DNA of 64,000 bases from JAJYLM01 sp964547905 (GTDB lineage: Bacteria; JAMCPX01). Made by a program: the position numbers and the translations under genes. Numbering within the stretch: position 1 is the first letter of the stretch; every line of letters begins with the position of its first letter. Shown here in pieces: positions 25,617 to 33,551 of the stretch. The stretch is from contig CAZJPN010000036.1 of NCBI GenBank assembly GCA_964547905.1, positions 9,135-73,134 of the forward strand, in the 5' to 3' direction. The notes beneath the pieces are model-generated. The model did no database searches. It was not told the DNA's origin and worked only from the letters and a program-made list of their open reading frames with translations.

Positions 25617-26680
25617 TGAAGGCACTTATACTGAGCGGTGGTAAGGGGACGCGCCTGAGGCCCATTACTCATACAGGCGCAAAACAGCTCATCCCGGTTG
25701 CGAATAAGCCGATACTCTTTTATGCGATAGAGGCTATAAGAGATGCAGGTATAAAAGATATCGGCATAATTGTAGGAGACACCGCTGAAGAGGTTAAGAA
25801 TGCCGTAGCGAACGGCAGGAGATTCGGCGTAAAAATAACATACATACAACAGGATGAGCCACTTGGGCTTGCTCATGCGGTCCTTATAGCAAAGGATTTT
25901 CTTAAAGACGATGAATTCGTTATGTATCTTGGGGATAACCTTATCAAAAGCGGTATTACAAACCTTATTGAGCAGTTCAAACAACAATCCCCTAATTCCC
26001 AGATACTGCTTGCCCATGTAAAAAATCCAAGCCAATTTGGTGTGGCAGAGCTTAAAGACTCAAAGGTGATAAGGCTTGTAGAAAAGCCCAAAAAGCCCAA
26101 AAGTGATCTTGCACTGGTCGGTGTTTACATGTTCGATAAAAACATCCATACGGCGGTCAGAGCAATTAAACCGTCAAAAAGAGGCGAACTTGAGATCACG
26201 GATGCAATCCAATGGCTTATAGACAACAATTTCAAAGTGCTGCCTCACATTGTAACAGGATGGTGGAAGGATACAGGCAAGCTCGAAGATATGCTTGAGG
26301 CAAACAGGATGATGCTTGATCTATATGAAACGGATATAAAGGGTGATGTTGATGGGCAATCCCGTGTGCAGTTTAAGGTTGTTATTGAAGAGGGTGCCAT
26401 TGTTAAAAATTCTATAATCAGAGGACCTGCTGCTATCGGCAGCGGTGCAAAAATTATAAATTCATACATTGGTCCGTTTACCGCCATATCGTCCGGTACG
26501 CAGGTTATAAATAGCGAGATAGAACACAGCATAATCCTCGAGAATTGTCTTATAGAGGATGTTGGTATTAAGATAGAAGACAGTCTTGTTGGCAGAAATG
26601 TTGAGGTAAAGAAGCTGAACGAAAAGCCAAAGGTCTACAGGCTGCTGCTCGGTGACAACAGCAAGGTTGGACTGCCGTAG
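25616..26680 (+). CDS. rfbA: Glucose-1-phosphate thymidylyltransferase, long form
   Basis: A 354-residue nucleotidyltransferase that makes dTDP-glucose. The signature KALILSGGKGTRLRPIT opens the GT-A-like fold, PIPV-type loop NKPILFYAIEAI follows, the metal and sugar site appears as VMYLGDNLIKSG and GVYMFDKN, and GWWKDTGKLEDML is the catalytic Trp-Lys-Asp segment. The C-terminal third is a left-handed beta-helix (IRGPAAIGSGAKII, YIGPFTAISSG), as in long RmlA-like enzymes. It overlaps the lipoprotein stop by one base. The next sugar gene lies about 190 bases downstream, beyond palindromic repeats. Confidence 0.93.
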   Translation: MKALILSGGKGTRLRPITHTGAKQLIPVANKPILFYAIEAIRDAGIKDIGIIVGDTAEEVKNAVANGRRFGVKITYIQQDEPLGLAHAVLIAKDFLKDDEFVMYLGDNLIKSGITNLIEQFKQQSPNSQILLAHVKNPSQFGVAELKDSKVIRLVEKPKKPKSDLALVGVYMFDKNIHTAVRAIKPSKRGELEITDAIQWLIDNNFKVLPHIVTGWWKDTGKLEDMLEANRMMLDLYETDIKGDVDGQSRVQFKVVIEEGAIVKNSIIRGPAAIGSGAKIINSYIGPFTAISSGTQVINSEIEHSIILENCLIEDVGIKIEDSLVGRNVEVKKLNEKPKVYRLLLGDNSKVGLP

Positions 26681-26716
26681 GAGAAGAAGGAAAAATAAAG
26701 TTGATCCCCATTGCTG

Positions 26717-26831
26717 CCCCTCCCTTAATGGGAGGGGAAAAAGGGGAGGGTGAAACTTTCAGCTTATCACCTCCTCCTCACCTCCCCCGTCGAGGGGGAG
26801 GGATAAGAGAACAACTGCGGCAAGACCGCAG
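26717..26831. repeat. Cluster of palindromes between rfbA and the rfbC-like gene
   Basis: Three hairpins: CCCCTCCC-TTAAT-GGGAGGGG (26717-26737), CCTCCCCC-GTCGA-GGGGGAGG (26781-26801), whose flanks CTTATC and GATAAG also pair, and CTGCGG-CAAGA-CCGCAG (26815-26831). The first two resemble the G/C-rich REP-like palindromes common in intergenic DNA of many bacteria. No gene is in this gap; the hairpins could lower or stabilise expression of distal sugar genes. Confidence 0.7.
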
Positions 26832-26870
26832 GATAGTACAAGTTAAATATTAAATTAGGAGAATAAATTT

Positions 26871-27326
26871 ATGATAGAGGGTGTTAGAATAAAAACCTTG
26901 AAGGTTATATGTGATGAGCGCGGCAGGCTTATGGAAATACTCCGTTCCGATGATGAACTTTTTACAAAATTCGGACAGGTTTATATGACGACGGCATACC
27001 CCGGTGTAGTAAAGGCATGGCATTACCATAAATATCAAACGGATAATATGAGCGTGGTGAAAGGCATAATGAAGATCGTACTCTACGATGACAGAGAAGG
27101 TTCAAAAACAAAGGGAGAGCTAAACCAGTTTTTCGTGGGCGAGCATAATCCAATACTCGTTTCCATACCCGAGATGGTTTATCATGGGTTCAAGTGTATA
27201 AGTGAGACGGAGGCAATTGTTATCAATATACCAACGAACATATTTAATTATAAACAGCCCGATGAATACAGGATCGATCCTCACAAAAACGATATACCGT
27301 ACGACTGGTCCAGAAAGGATGGATAA
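26871..27326 (+). CDS. rfbC: RfbC/WxcM-like cupin, dTDP-4-keto-6-deoxyglucose 3,5-epimerase family
   Basis: A 151-residue cupin. RmlC epimerases make dTDP-4-keto-L-rhamnose. The segments VVKAWHYHKYQTDNMSVVKG, IVLYDDREGSK and MVYHGFKCISETEA hold the histidines and the barrel strands; RIDPHKNDIPYDW is the usual C-terminal end. At 151 residues it is shorter than RmlC (about 180) and fits the shorter WxcM-like or FdtA-like subfamily, so a sister activity on the same kind of dTDP-keto-sugar is possible. The upstream GGAG (26859-26862 region) is a good Shine-Dalgarno. It is 12 bases from rfbB, in order with rfbB and rfbD, which favours the rhamnose pathway. Confidence 0.8.
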   Translation: MIEGVRIKTLKVICDERGRLMEILRSDDELFTKFGQVYMTTAYPGVVKAWHYHKYQTDNMSVVKGIMKIVLYDDREGSKTKGELNQFFVGEHNPILVSIPEMVYHGFKCISETEAIVINIPTNIFNYKQPDEYRIDPHKNDIPYDWSRKDG

Positions 27327-27338
27327 TAAAGACGTATA

Positions 27339-28367
27339 ATGAAGCTACTCGTTACCGGTGGTGCTGGATTTATAGGCTCTAATTTTATACTCTACATGTT
27401 GGAACACCATCAGGATTATGACATTATTAATCTTGATAAGCTTACCTATGCAGGTAATCTCGAGAATCTTAAGTCCGCCGCGGCCAATAAACGTTATTTC
27501 TTTATCAAGGGTGATATAGCTGATGCAAAGCTTGTCAGCGATATAATGGATAAGGGTGTAGATGCTGTAATAAACTTTGCTGCAGAGTCCCACGTGGACA
27601 GGAGCATACTTGAACCTGCATCCTTCATAAAGACGAATGTGCTGGGCACACAAATACTGCTTGATATTGCAAAGGAAAAGCATATCTCGCGATTTGTTCA
27701 GATCTCGACAGATGAGGTTTATGGGTCCCTTGGTGCAACAGGCAGGTTTTCAGAGACAACGTGTCTGCATCCCAATAGTCCTTACTCAGCAAGTAAGGCC
27801 TCTGCGGATATGATTGTGCTTGCCTATCATGCGACCTTTCATACGCCTGTCTTAATAACAAGAACATCGAATAATTATGGTCCATATCAGTTTCCGGAGA
27901 AGCTTCTTCCTCTTGCAATCACGAACCTGCTTGAGGGAGAACAGATCCCAATATATGGAGATGGATTGAATATAAGGGACTGGATCTTTGTTATGGATAA
28001 TGCTGAGGCGATAGATATTGTTTTGCATAAGGGCAAAGAAGGTGAGGTTTACAATATCGGAGCAGGATGCGAGAGTACAAATATATCCTTAATCAAGACC
28101 GTCGTAAAGCTCATGGACAAACCTGAATCGCTGATAACCTATGTCAAAGACAGACCGGGTCATGATAAAAGATACGCCATAGACCCCTCGAAGATTATGA
28201 CTCGGCTTGGTTGGTTTCCTCACACCTCGCTTGAAGAAGGATTGGCAATAACTGTAGACTGGTATTTAAACAATCGAGATTGGTGGAAGAGGGTTAAGTC
28301 GGGCGAGTATCTCAAGTACTATGAGCAAAACTATTCAACAAAAGGATTGCAGACAGAGCGAAGATGA
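27339..28367 (+). CDS. rfbB: dTDP-glucose 4,6-dehydratase
   Basis: A 342-residue extended SDR enzyme that converts dTDP-glucose to dTDP-4-keto-6-deoxyglucose. The nucleotide site is VTGGAGFIGSNF, the active-site Thr-Asp-Glu is in QISTDEVYGSLG, and the catalytic Tyr-Lys is in NSPYSASKASAD, followed by RTSNNYGPYQFPEKL and IPIYGDGLNIRDWIFV. All known RmlB residues appear present. It overlaps rfbD by four bases (ATGA). Together with rfbA, the RfbC-like cupin and rfbD it completes a dTDP-L-rhamnose pathway. Confidence 0.96.
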   Translation: MKLLVTGGAGFIGSNFILYMLEHHQDYDIINLDKLTYAGNLENLKSAAANKRYFFIKGDIADAKLVSDIMDKGVDAVINFAAESHVDRSILEPASFIKTNVLGTQILLDIAKEKHISRFVQISTDEVYGSLGATGRFSETTCLHPNSPYSASKASADMIVLAYHATFHTPVLITRTSNNYGPYQFPEKLLPLAITNLLEGEQIPIYGDGLNIRDWIFVMDNAEAIDIVLHKGKEGEVYNIGAGCESTNISLIKTVVKLMDKPESLITYVKDRPGHDKRYAIDPSKIMTRLGWFPHTSLEEGLAITVDWYLNNRDWWKRVKSGEYLKYYEQNYSTKGLQTERR

Positions 28368-29227
28368 TAGCCCCTAAGGTTGTTATTATAGGTGCCGGTG
28401 GTATGCTTGCCACAGCATTGGAACAGGTACTGAGCCATGCATCAAGCTTGATGGCTCTTCCAGAAAGTCAGCTCGATATAACGGATAAGGATGCTGTCAT
28501 CGGGTTAATCAAGAAAACAAAACCGGATGTCATTATCAATGCAGCAGCTTATACGGCTGTTGATAACTGTGAGACCGATAGAGAAAGAGCAATGCTGGTA
28601 AACGGTACTTCAGTTGGCTATCTTGCACGGGCTTCACAGATGACAGGGGCAAGACTTATTCATATGAGCACCGATTATATCTTTGATGGAGAGAAAGAAG
28701 GTCCATACACAGAGAACGACAAGCCTAATCCCATTTCAGTATACGGTCAATCCAAGCTTATGGGAGAACAGGAACTCTTACGCTTTACACAGAATTATAT
28801 AATCATAAGGACACAATGGTTGTATGGAGGAAATGGCAAAAATTTTGTTGATACGATTGTTCAGCTTGCACAGCAAAAAGATGAGCTAAAGGTTGTTGAT
28901 GACCAGTACGGCAGCCCGACTTATACGAAAGACCTTGCCACTGTTGTTCAGTGGTTTGTTGAGCACATTGACATTGACAGTAGGATCCTCAATTTTTCAA
29001 ACGAAGGTATTGTTTCATGGTTTGGATTTGCGCGTGAAATATTAAAACTTGCAGGCATAAAAACGAAGATCATACCAGTTGATTCCGGTGCGTTTCCAAG
29101 ACCTGCAAAAAGACCTCACAATTCTGCATTGGACAAAACAGCGATCAAACGGATTACAAGGATTGACATAAGGCCATGGTATGATGCACTGTATGAATAC
29201 ATGAAAAATACGGAAAGGATACGATAA
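28364..29227 (+). CDS. rfbD: dTDP-4-dehydrorhamnose reductase
   Basis: A 287-residue SDR reductase giving dTDP-L-rhamnose. The Rossmann start is VVIIGAGGMLATAL; DVIINAAAYTAVDNCETDR and IHMSTDYIFDGEK are the RmlD signature, and NPISVYGQSKLMGEQ holds the catalytic Tyr-Lys. The C-terminal substrate region ends FPRPAKRPHNSALDK. It begins inside the end of rfbB. After it lies a repeat-filled gap and then ugd. Confidence 0.95.
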   Translation: MIAPKVVIIGAGGMLATALEQVLSHASSLMALPESQLDITDKDAVIGLIKKTKPDVIINAAAYTAVDNCETDRERAMLVNGTSVGYLARASQMTGARLIHMSTDYIFDGEKEGPYTENDKPNPISVYGQSKLMGEQELLRFTQNYIIIRTQWLYGGNGKNFVDTIVQLAQQKDELKVVDDQYGSPTYTKDLATVVQWFVEHIDIDSRILNFSNEGIVSWFGFAREILKLAGIKTKIIPVDSGAFPRPAKRPHNSALDKTAIKRITRIDIRPWYDALYEYMKNTERIR

Positions 29228-29228
29228 C

Positions 29229-29300
29229 ACAAAATTCAACATTAAATATTAAAAATTCAAGATTCAAAAAATTAAAGATGAGAAATTCAAGACTCAAAGG
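29229..29300 (+). repeat. AT-rich degenerate repeat, related to the glyQ tail
   Basis: The gap between rfbD and ugd is filled with variants of TTCAAGATTCAAAAAATTAAAGAT, the same building blocks that make the translated repeat at the end of glyQ (19534-19697). Here it is intergenic. It ends just before the AAAGGAG Shine-Dalgarno of ugd. Confidence 0.75.
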
Positions 29301-29308
29301 AGATTAGC

Positions 29309-30607
29309 GTGAAGCTTACTATTATAGGAACGGGCTATGTAGGGCTTGTTACGGGTGCGTGCTTTGCCGACAGCGGCAACGATGTTATCTGTATAGATAT
29401 CGATAAAAAAAAGATTGATTTCCTTAAAAAGGGGGTTGTTCCAATATACGAGCCTGGCTTAAAAGAACTTATACAGAAGAATCATAAAGAAGGTAGATTG
29501 GAGTTTACAACGGATATGAAGAATGCTGTCCGGAGATCAAGCATTATATTTATTGCCGTCGGTACACCTTCCGATCATAACGGAGCAACGGACCTCGGTG
29601 CAATAAAAGCGGTTGCGAGGGATATCGGCAGGTATATGAACGAGCATAAAATTATTGTTACAAAAAGCACGGTTCCCGTAGGAACCGCCGATGTGATCAA
29701 GAAAATTATAGCCAAAGAAACGGGTCTTCAATTTGATGTCGCTTCAAACCCGGAGTTTTTAAAAGAAGGTGCTGCAATAGATGATTTTATGAAACCGGAT
29801 CGCGTTGTCGTGGGTGTAGAGAATGAAAAGGCAGGTGATATTCTACGATCACTGTACGAACCGTTCACACGCACAGGGAATCCAATCATCGTTACAGATA
29901 TAAGAAGTTCTGAGATGATAAAGTATGCTGCAAATGCAATGCTGGCAACAAAGATCTCATTTATAAATGAAATTGCGAATCTGTGTACCATTACAGGTGC
30001 AAACATCGATGATGTGAGAAAGGGTATAGGTTATGATAATCGTATAGGTCACCTTTTTCTCTTTCCCGGAGTGGGATACGGTGGATCGTGTTTTCCGAAG
30101 GACGTAAAAAGTATAATACATGTCGGGAAACGATATGGTTATGGCATGGATTTATTATCTGCGGTTGATCGCGTAAATAACAACCAAAAGGCATTGATGC
30201 CCATTGTAATAAAAAGGCATTTTAAAGGTAAGTTGAAGGGCAAGCGGCTGGCAGTATGGGGGCTCGCATTTAAGCCAAAGACAGACGATATACGGGAGGC
30301 CCCGTCCATTGTAATTATAAATGCTCTGTTAAAAGCCGGGGCACTCGTCGTAGCCCATGACCCGGAGGCAATTCAGAATATAAAAGCTATGTTCGGCAAC
30401 AGGATTAAGTACGCCGAGGATATGTACACCGCTCTCAAAGACGCAGATGGACTTGTGCTCGTTACCGAGTGGAACGAGTACAGAAAGCCCGATTTCGAAA
30501 GAATGTTAAGATTGATGAAGGGAAAAGTGATCTTTGATGGAAGGAATATCTTTGACAAACAACAGCTTTTGGATATTGGTTTTGAATATTACGGTATAGG
30601 AAGGTAG
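29309..30607 (+). CDS. ugd: UDP-glucose 6-dehydrogenase
   Basis: A 432-residue enzyme oxidising UDP-glucose to UDP-glucuronate with two NAD. The NAD site is KLTIIGTGYVGLVTGACFA; IFIAVGTPSDHNGATDL, the catalytic VASNPEFLKEGAA and PGVGYGGSCFPKD (nucleophilic Cys) are all present, and GLAFKPKTDDIREAPS is the C-terminal half's conserved loop. The start is GTG at 29309 with AAAGGAG upstream. It is seven bases from uxs, which uses its product. Confidence 0.96.
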   Translation: MKLTIIGTGYVGLVTGACFADSGNDVICIDIDKKKIDFLKKGVVPIYEPGLKELIQKNHKEGRLEFTTDMKNAVRRSSIIFIAVGTPSDHNGATDLGAIKAVARDIGRYMNEHKIIVTKSTVPVGTADVIKKIIAKETGLQFDVASNPEFLKEGAAIDDFMKPDRVVVGVENEKAGDILRSLYEPFTRTGNPIIVTDIRSSEMIKYAANAMLATKISFINEIANLCTITGANIDDVRKGIGYDNRIGHLFLFPGVGYGGSCFPKDVKSIIHVGKRYGYGMDLLSAVDRVNNNQKALMPIVIKRHFKGKLKGKRLAVWGLAFKPKTDDIREAPSIVIINALLKAGALVVAHDPEAIQNIKAMFGNRIKYAEDMYTALKDADGLVLVTEWNEYRKPDFERMLRLMKGKVIFDGRNIFDKQQLLDIGFEYYGIGR

Positions 30608-30613
30608 GTTACT

Positions 30614-31549
30614 TTGAATAAAAAGATTGCAATAACCGGTGGCGCCGGATTTATAGGTTCACATTTGTGCGAATATTTTCTTGCAAAGTCTTATGAGGTG
30701 TTTTGTGTGGATAATCTGATAACAGGCTCTTTGGACAATATATCGCATCTGTTTGGTACGAAAGAATTTGTTTTTATGAATCACGATATTGCAAATTATA
30801 TACATATTCCAGGCAAGATAGATTATGTACTTAACTTTGCATCACCTGCAAGCCCCATTGATTACCTCGAACATCCGATAGAAACGCTGAAAGTAGGTTC
30901 CCTTGGAACTCATAAGTCCATAGGTCTTGCAAAGGATAAAGGTGCACGATATTTCCTTGCCTCAACATCTGAGGTTTATGGAGATCCGCTCGTCAATCCG
31001 CAGCCGGAAACATACTGGGGGAATGTTAATTCCGTTGGACCGCGCAGTGTTTATGATGAGGCTAAGCGTTTCGCAGAGGCAATGACCATGGCTTACCACA
31101 GGTTTCATAATATCGATGTAAGGATTGTAAGGATTTTTAACACCTATGGCCCCCGTATGCGTTTAAATGATGGACGTGTTGTCCCTAATTTCGTTATGCA
31201 GGCACTGCACAATGAACCTTTGACCGTTTATGGCGATGGTTCTCAAACAAGGAGCTTTTGCTATGTTTCCGATCTGGTTGAAGGTATATACAAGCTTTTA
31301 ATGTCCGATTATGTCGGTCCGGTAAATCTTGGTAATCCGGAGGAATGGAAGATTATTGATTTTGCAAAGCATATCATAGAGCTTTCAAGATCAAAAAGTG
31401 AGATCGTATATAAGCCTTTGCCTCAGGACGATCCAAAGCAGAGAAGACCCGATATAACGCTCGCAAAGAAGCTGCTCGGTTGGGAACCGAAGGTTAAACT
31501 GGATGAGGGCTTGAAAACAACGCTGGATTACTTCATAAAGAAGAAATAA
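30614..31549 (+). CDS. UDP-glucuronate decarboxylase (UDP-xylose synthase)
   Basis: A 311-residue extended SDR. NAD site IAITGGAGFIGSHL; LNFASPASPIDYLEHP and STSEVYGDPLVNPQPE are typical of UXS-type decarboxylases, with the catalytic Tyr-Lys in SVYDEAKRFAEA, then RIFNTYGPRMRLNDGRVV and YGDGSQTRSFCYVSDLVEG. It would turn UDP-glucuronate from the upstream ugd into UDP-xylose. The start is TTG at 30614 with AGGTAGG before it. Epimerases of the same superfamily (e.g. GalE-like) are alternatives, but the SPASP segment favours UXS. Confidence 0.9.
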   Translation: MNKKIAITGGAGFIGSHLCEYFLAKSYEVFCVDNLITGSLDNISHLFGTKEFVFMNHDIANYIHIPGKIDYVLNFASPASPIDYLEHPIETLKVGSLGTHKSIGLAKDKGARYFLASTSEVYGDPLVNPQPETYWGNVNSVGPRSVYDEAKRFAEAMTMAYHRFHNIDVRIVRIFNTYGPRMRLNDGRVVPNFVMQALHNEPLTVYGDGSQTRSFCYVSDLVEGIYKLLMSDYVGPVNLGNPEEWKIIDFAKHIIELSRSKSEIVYKPLPQDDPKQRRPDITLAKKLLGWEPKVKLDEGLKTTLDYFIKKK

Positions 31550-31552
31550 GTC

Positions 31553-31600
31553 CCGAAAAAGTTCAATAAGGAAGCAAACTTCCTTATTGAACTTTTTCGG
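31553..31600. terminator. Long perfect hairpin between convergent uxs and pfkA
   Basis: Twenty-two paired bases (31553-31574 with 31579-31600) and a four-base loop CAAA; the arms begin CCGAAAAAGTTCAATAAGG. It is AT-rich with T-runs in both orientations, so it can end transcription from either side. The hairpin is unusually long for a simple terminator. Confidence 0.75.
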
Positions 31601-31614
31601 ACAAGGGCCATCCT

Positions 31615-32574
31615 TTATGTGCAGAGCAGACCCATGATATTAATAAGGTCCTTGTTGATCGGTTTTACCTTGCTGACTGCCTCCTCAAAAGGCGTAAACG
31701 TGATTTCATCTTTGACCAGCCCTACCATCTTCCCGCTGCCGCCGTTTTTTAGAAAATCTACCGCATGATAGCCGAATCTTGATGCAAGCAGGCGGTCAAA
31801 CACGCTCGGTGATCCTCCTCTCTGAATATGCCCGAGGACTGTTACCCTTGTTTCAAACCCTATCTCATCTCTGAGGTCTTTCTCTATCTGGAAAGCACTT
31901 GTTGCGCCCTCTGCAACAATGATAATACTGTTTGTCCGTTTCTGTTCATACCGTTTTCTCAGCCCCTCTGCCACGGCTTTTATATTGTAAGGTACCTCCG
32001 GGACAATTGCGAATTCAGCACCGCTTGCCATTGCTGACATTAATGCAAGATAGCCGGATTCCCTTCCCATCACCTCTATAATAAAAGCCCTTTCATGGGA
32101 TGAAGCAGTGTCCTTTATCTTATCAATGGCCTGAACAATGGTATTCAATGCCGTATCAACACCGATTGCCATATCGGTTCCGTAAAGGTCATTATCGATG
32201 GAGCCGGGGATCCCGACTGTTTTTACACCCATCTTGTGCAGCCTCAGAGCTCCTGTCAGGGAACCATTTCCCCCGATTATTATAAGCGCATCAATATTGT
32301 GCTTGGTGAGCATATTTACGGCCTTTTGCCTGCCTTCTTCTCGCAGGAATTCCTTTGATCGCGCAGTCTGGAGTATTGTCCCGCCGAACTGCATGACACC
32401 GCTTACACTCCTGGAGTCAAGAACACGAATTTCTTCGTTGATCAGGCCTGAATAGCCCCTGAGTATACCTACGACATCCCAACCCAGAGAAATTGCCGTT
32501 CTTACGGCTGCTCTTATGGCCGAATTCATGCCGGGTGAATCCCCGCCGCTTGTCAGAATTCCGATCTTTTTCAT
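31615..32574 (-). CDS. pfkA: 6-phosphofructokinase (PfkA family)
   Basis: A 319-residue enzyme of the ATP-PFK type. KKIGILTSGGDSPGMNSAIR is the ATP-site start; GTILQTARSKEF, GSIDNDLYGTDMAIG (catalytic Asp), EVMGRESGYLAL and LGHIQRGGSPS are present. The usual G-G-D-G-S near residue 103 reads GGNGSLTGA, with Asn in place of the Asp that in E. coli PfkA helps hold Mg-ATP, while Gly (not Asp) follows, which favours ATP over PPi as phosphate donor. The start at 32574 is chosen because AAGGAG lies nine bases before it; an ATG at 32583 would have no spacer. It stands alone, convergent with uxs. Confidence 0.92.
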   Translation of the reverse strand: MKKIGILTSGGDSPGMNSAIRAAVRTAISLGWDVVGILRGYSGLINEEIRVLDSRSVSGVMQFGGTILQTARSKEFLREEGRQKAVNMLTKHNIDALIIIGGNGSLTGALRLHKMGVKTVGIPGSIDNDLYGTDMAIGVDTALNTIVQAIDKIKDTASSHERAFIIEVMGRESGYLALMSAMASGAEFAIVPEVPYNIKAVAEGLRKRYEQKRTNSIIIVAEGATSAFQIEKDLRDEIGFETRVTVLGHIQRGGSPSVFDRLLASRFGYHAVDFLKNGGSGKMVGLVKDEITFTPFEEAVSKVKPINKDLINIMGLLCT

Positions 32575-32654
32575 AGATAACATCTCCTTCTCTTCGTTTC
32601 TACTTTATATCCAGGCGTTTTACAAGCAATCCGGTTATTGAATTTTCTCTTTAG

Positions 32655-32723
32655 CCCCGTTGGAAAGTTGATATACAATGTGTTTGGGCGGAAATAGATG
32701 CTCCACAACATTTTCTAACGGGG
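32655..32723 (+). repeat. Promoter-associated inverted-repeat element, copy B
   Basis: Left arm CCCCGTTGGAAAG (32655-32667) pairs with right arm TTTCTAACGGGG (32712-32723), abutting TTGACA at 32724. The interior shares TATACAATGTG (32672-32682) with copy A. Confidence 0.7.
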
Positions 32724-32751
32724 TTGACAATTATCGGATTTTTTTTATATT
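32724..32751 (+). promoter_or_regulatory. Promoter of the HAD phosphatase gene
   Basis: TTGACA (32724-32729), a 16-base spacer rich in T, and TATATT (32746-32751; five of six matches). The ATG at 32760 is only eight bases beyond the -10, predicting a leaderless or nearly leaderless mRNA. The -35 is fused to the right arm of inverted-repeat element B. Confidence 0.6.
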
Positions 32752-32759
32752 GTTTATTC

Positions 32760-33500
32760 ATGTATGATTTAGAGGAACTGAAAATATCTTTAAAAGATGT
32801 AGAAATTATAGCGACTGATGTGGATGATACGCTTACGATAAGTGGTATTCTTACATCGGATGTTATAAAGGCTATTGAATATTTAAACAATGCGGGCAAG
32901 AAGGTTATACTTGTTACAGGAAGATCCGGAGGTGCATGTACCACACTTTCACAGTATCTTCCGGTTGAAATGGTTATTGCCGAGAACGGCGGGGTTGTTA
33001 TAAAAGATCATGATATAAAAACCATTGACCTTCCGGCAAATCATACCGCAATGCTGCACAAATGTTTCGACAGTATACATAAAATGTTTCCACATATAAA
33101 ACAGGCTCAGGATAATCCCTTCAGGCTTACCGACTTATCAATGGATAACCATTCGATCCAAGAATTGGATATAAACAACATAAAAAATATTGCAGTGTCT
33201 TATGGATTTACGATAGTCGTAAGTTCCGTACAAACACATATACTTTCGCCTCTATGCAGCAAGGGGGGCACACTAAAATCAATAGTCAATGATAGGAAAA
33301 CAGTTACTATAGGAGATTCTGCCAATGATGAATCTATGTTTGACCCGGAGTTGTTTCCGTTGTCTGTCGGTGTCGCAAATATTAAGGATTATTTCGGTAT
33401 GATAAAATATAAACCACGGTGGATCATGTCAAAAAAGCAAGGATATGGTTTCATTGAGTTTGTAGACATCTTAAAATCAATAAATTATTTAAATACTTGA
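32760..33500 (+). CDS. HAD-superfamily type IIB phosphatase
   Basis: A 246-residue HAD phosphatase with motif I IIATDVDDTLT, motif II ILVTGRSG, the IAENGGVV segment of the Cof-type IIB subfamily, and motif III/IV TVTIGDSANDESMF. Relatives include archaeal-type phosphoglycolate phosphatase, sucrose-phosphate and mannosyl-3-phosphoglycerate phosphatases; the substrate cannot be decided. The start at 32760 (M-Y-D-L-E-E) is used because the promoter lies just upstream; frames extending to 32724 would begin inside the -35 box. No Shine-Dalgarno is present. Its stop codon overlaps the TTGACA upstream of the next gene. No operon partner is obvious. Confidence 0.82.
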   Translation: MYDLEELKISLKDVEIIATDVDDTLTISGILTSDVIKAIEYLNNAGKKVILVTGRSGGACTTLSQYLPVEMVIAENGGVVIKDHDIKTIDLPANHTAMLHKCFDSIHKMFPHIKQAQDNPFRLTDLSMDNHSIQELDINNIKNIAVSYGFTIVVSSVQTHILSPLCSKGGTLKSIVNDRKTVTIGDSANDESMFDPELFPLSVGVANIKDYFGMIKYKPRWIMSKKQGYGFIEFVDILKSINYLNT

Positions 33501-33523
33501 CATTTAAAATCTAATATTATAAC
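33497..33523 (+). promoter_or_regulatory. Possible promoter of the beta-barrel/LytR_C gene
   Basis: TTGACA (33497-33502, overlapping the upstream stop codon) and TATAAC (33518-33523) with a short 15-base spacer. The leader carries a strong AATGGAGGGAG Shine-Dalgarno before the ATG at 33552. Confidence 0.35.
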
Positions 33524-33551
33524 CATAAAATATATTTAATGGAGGGAGAGC

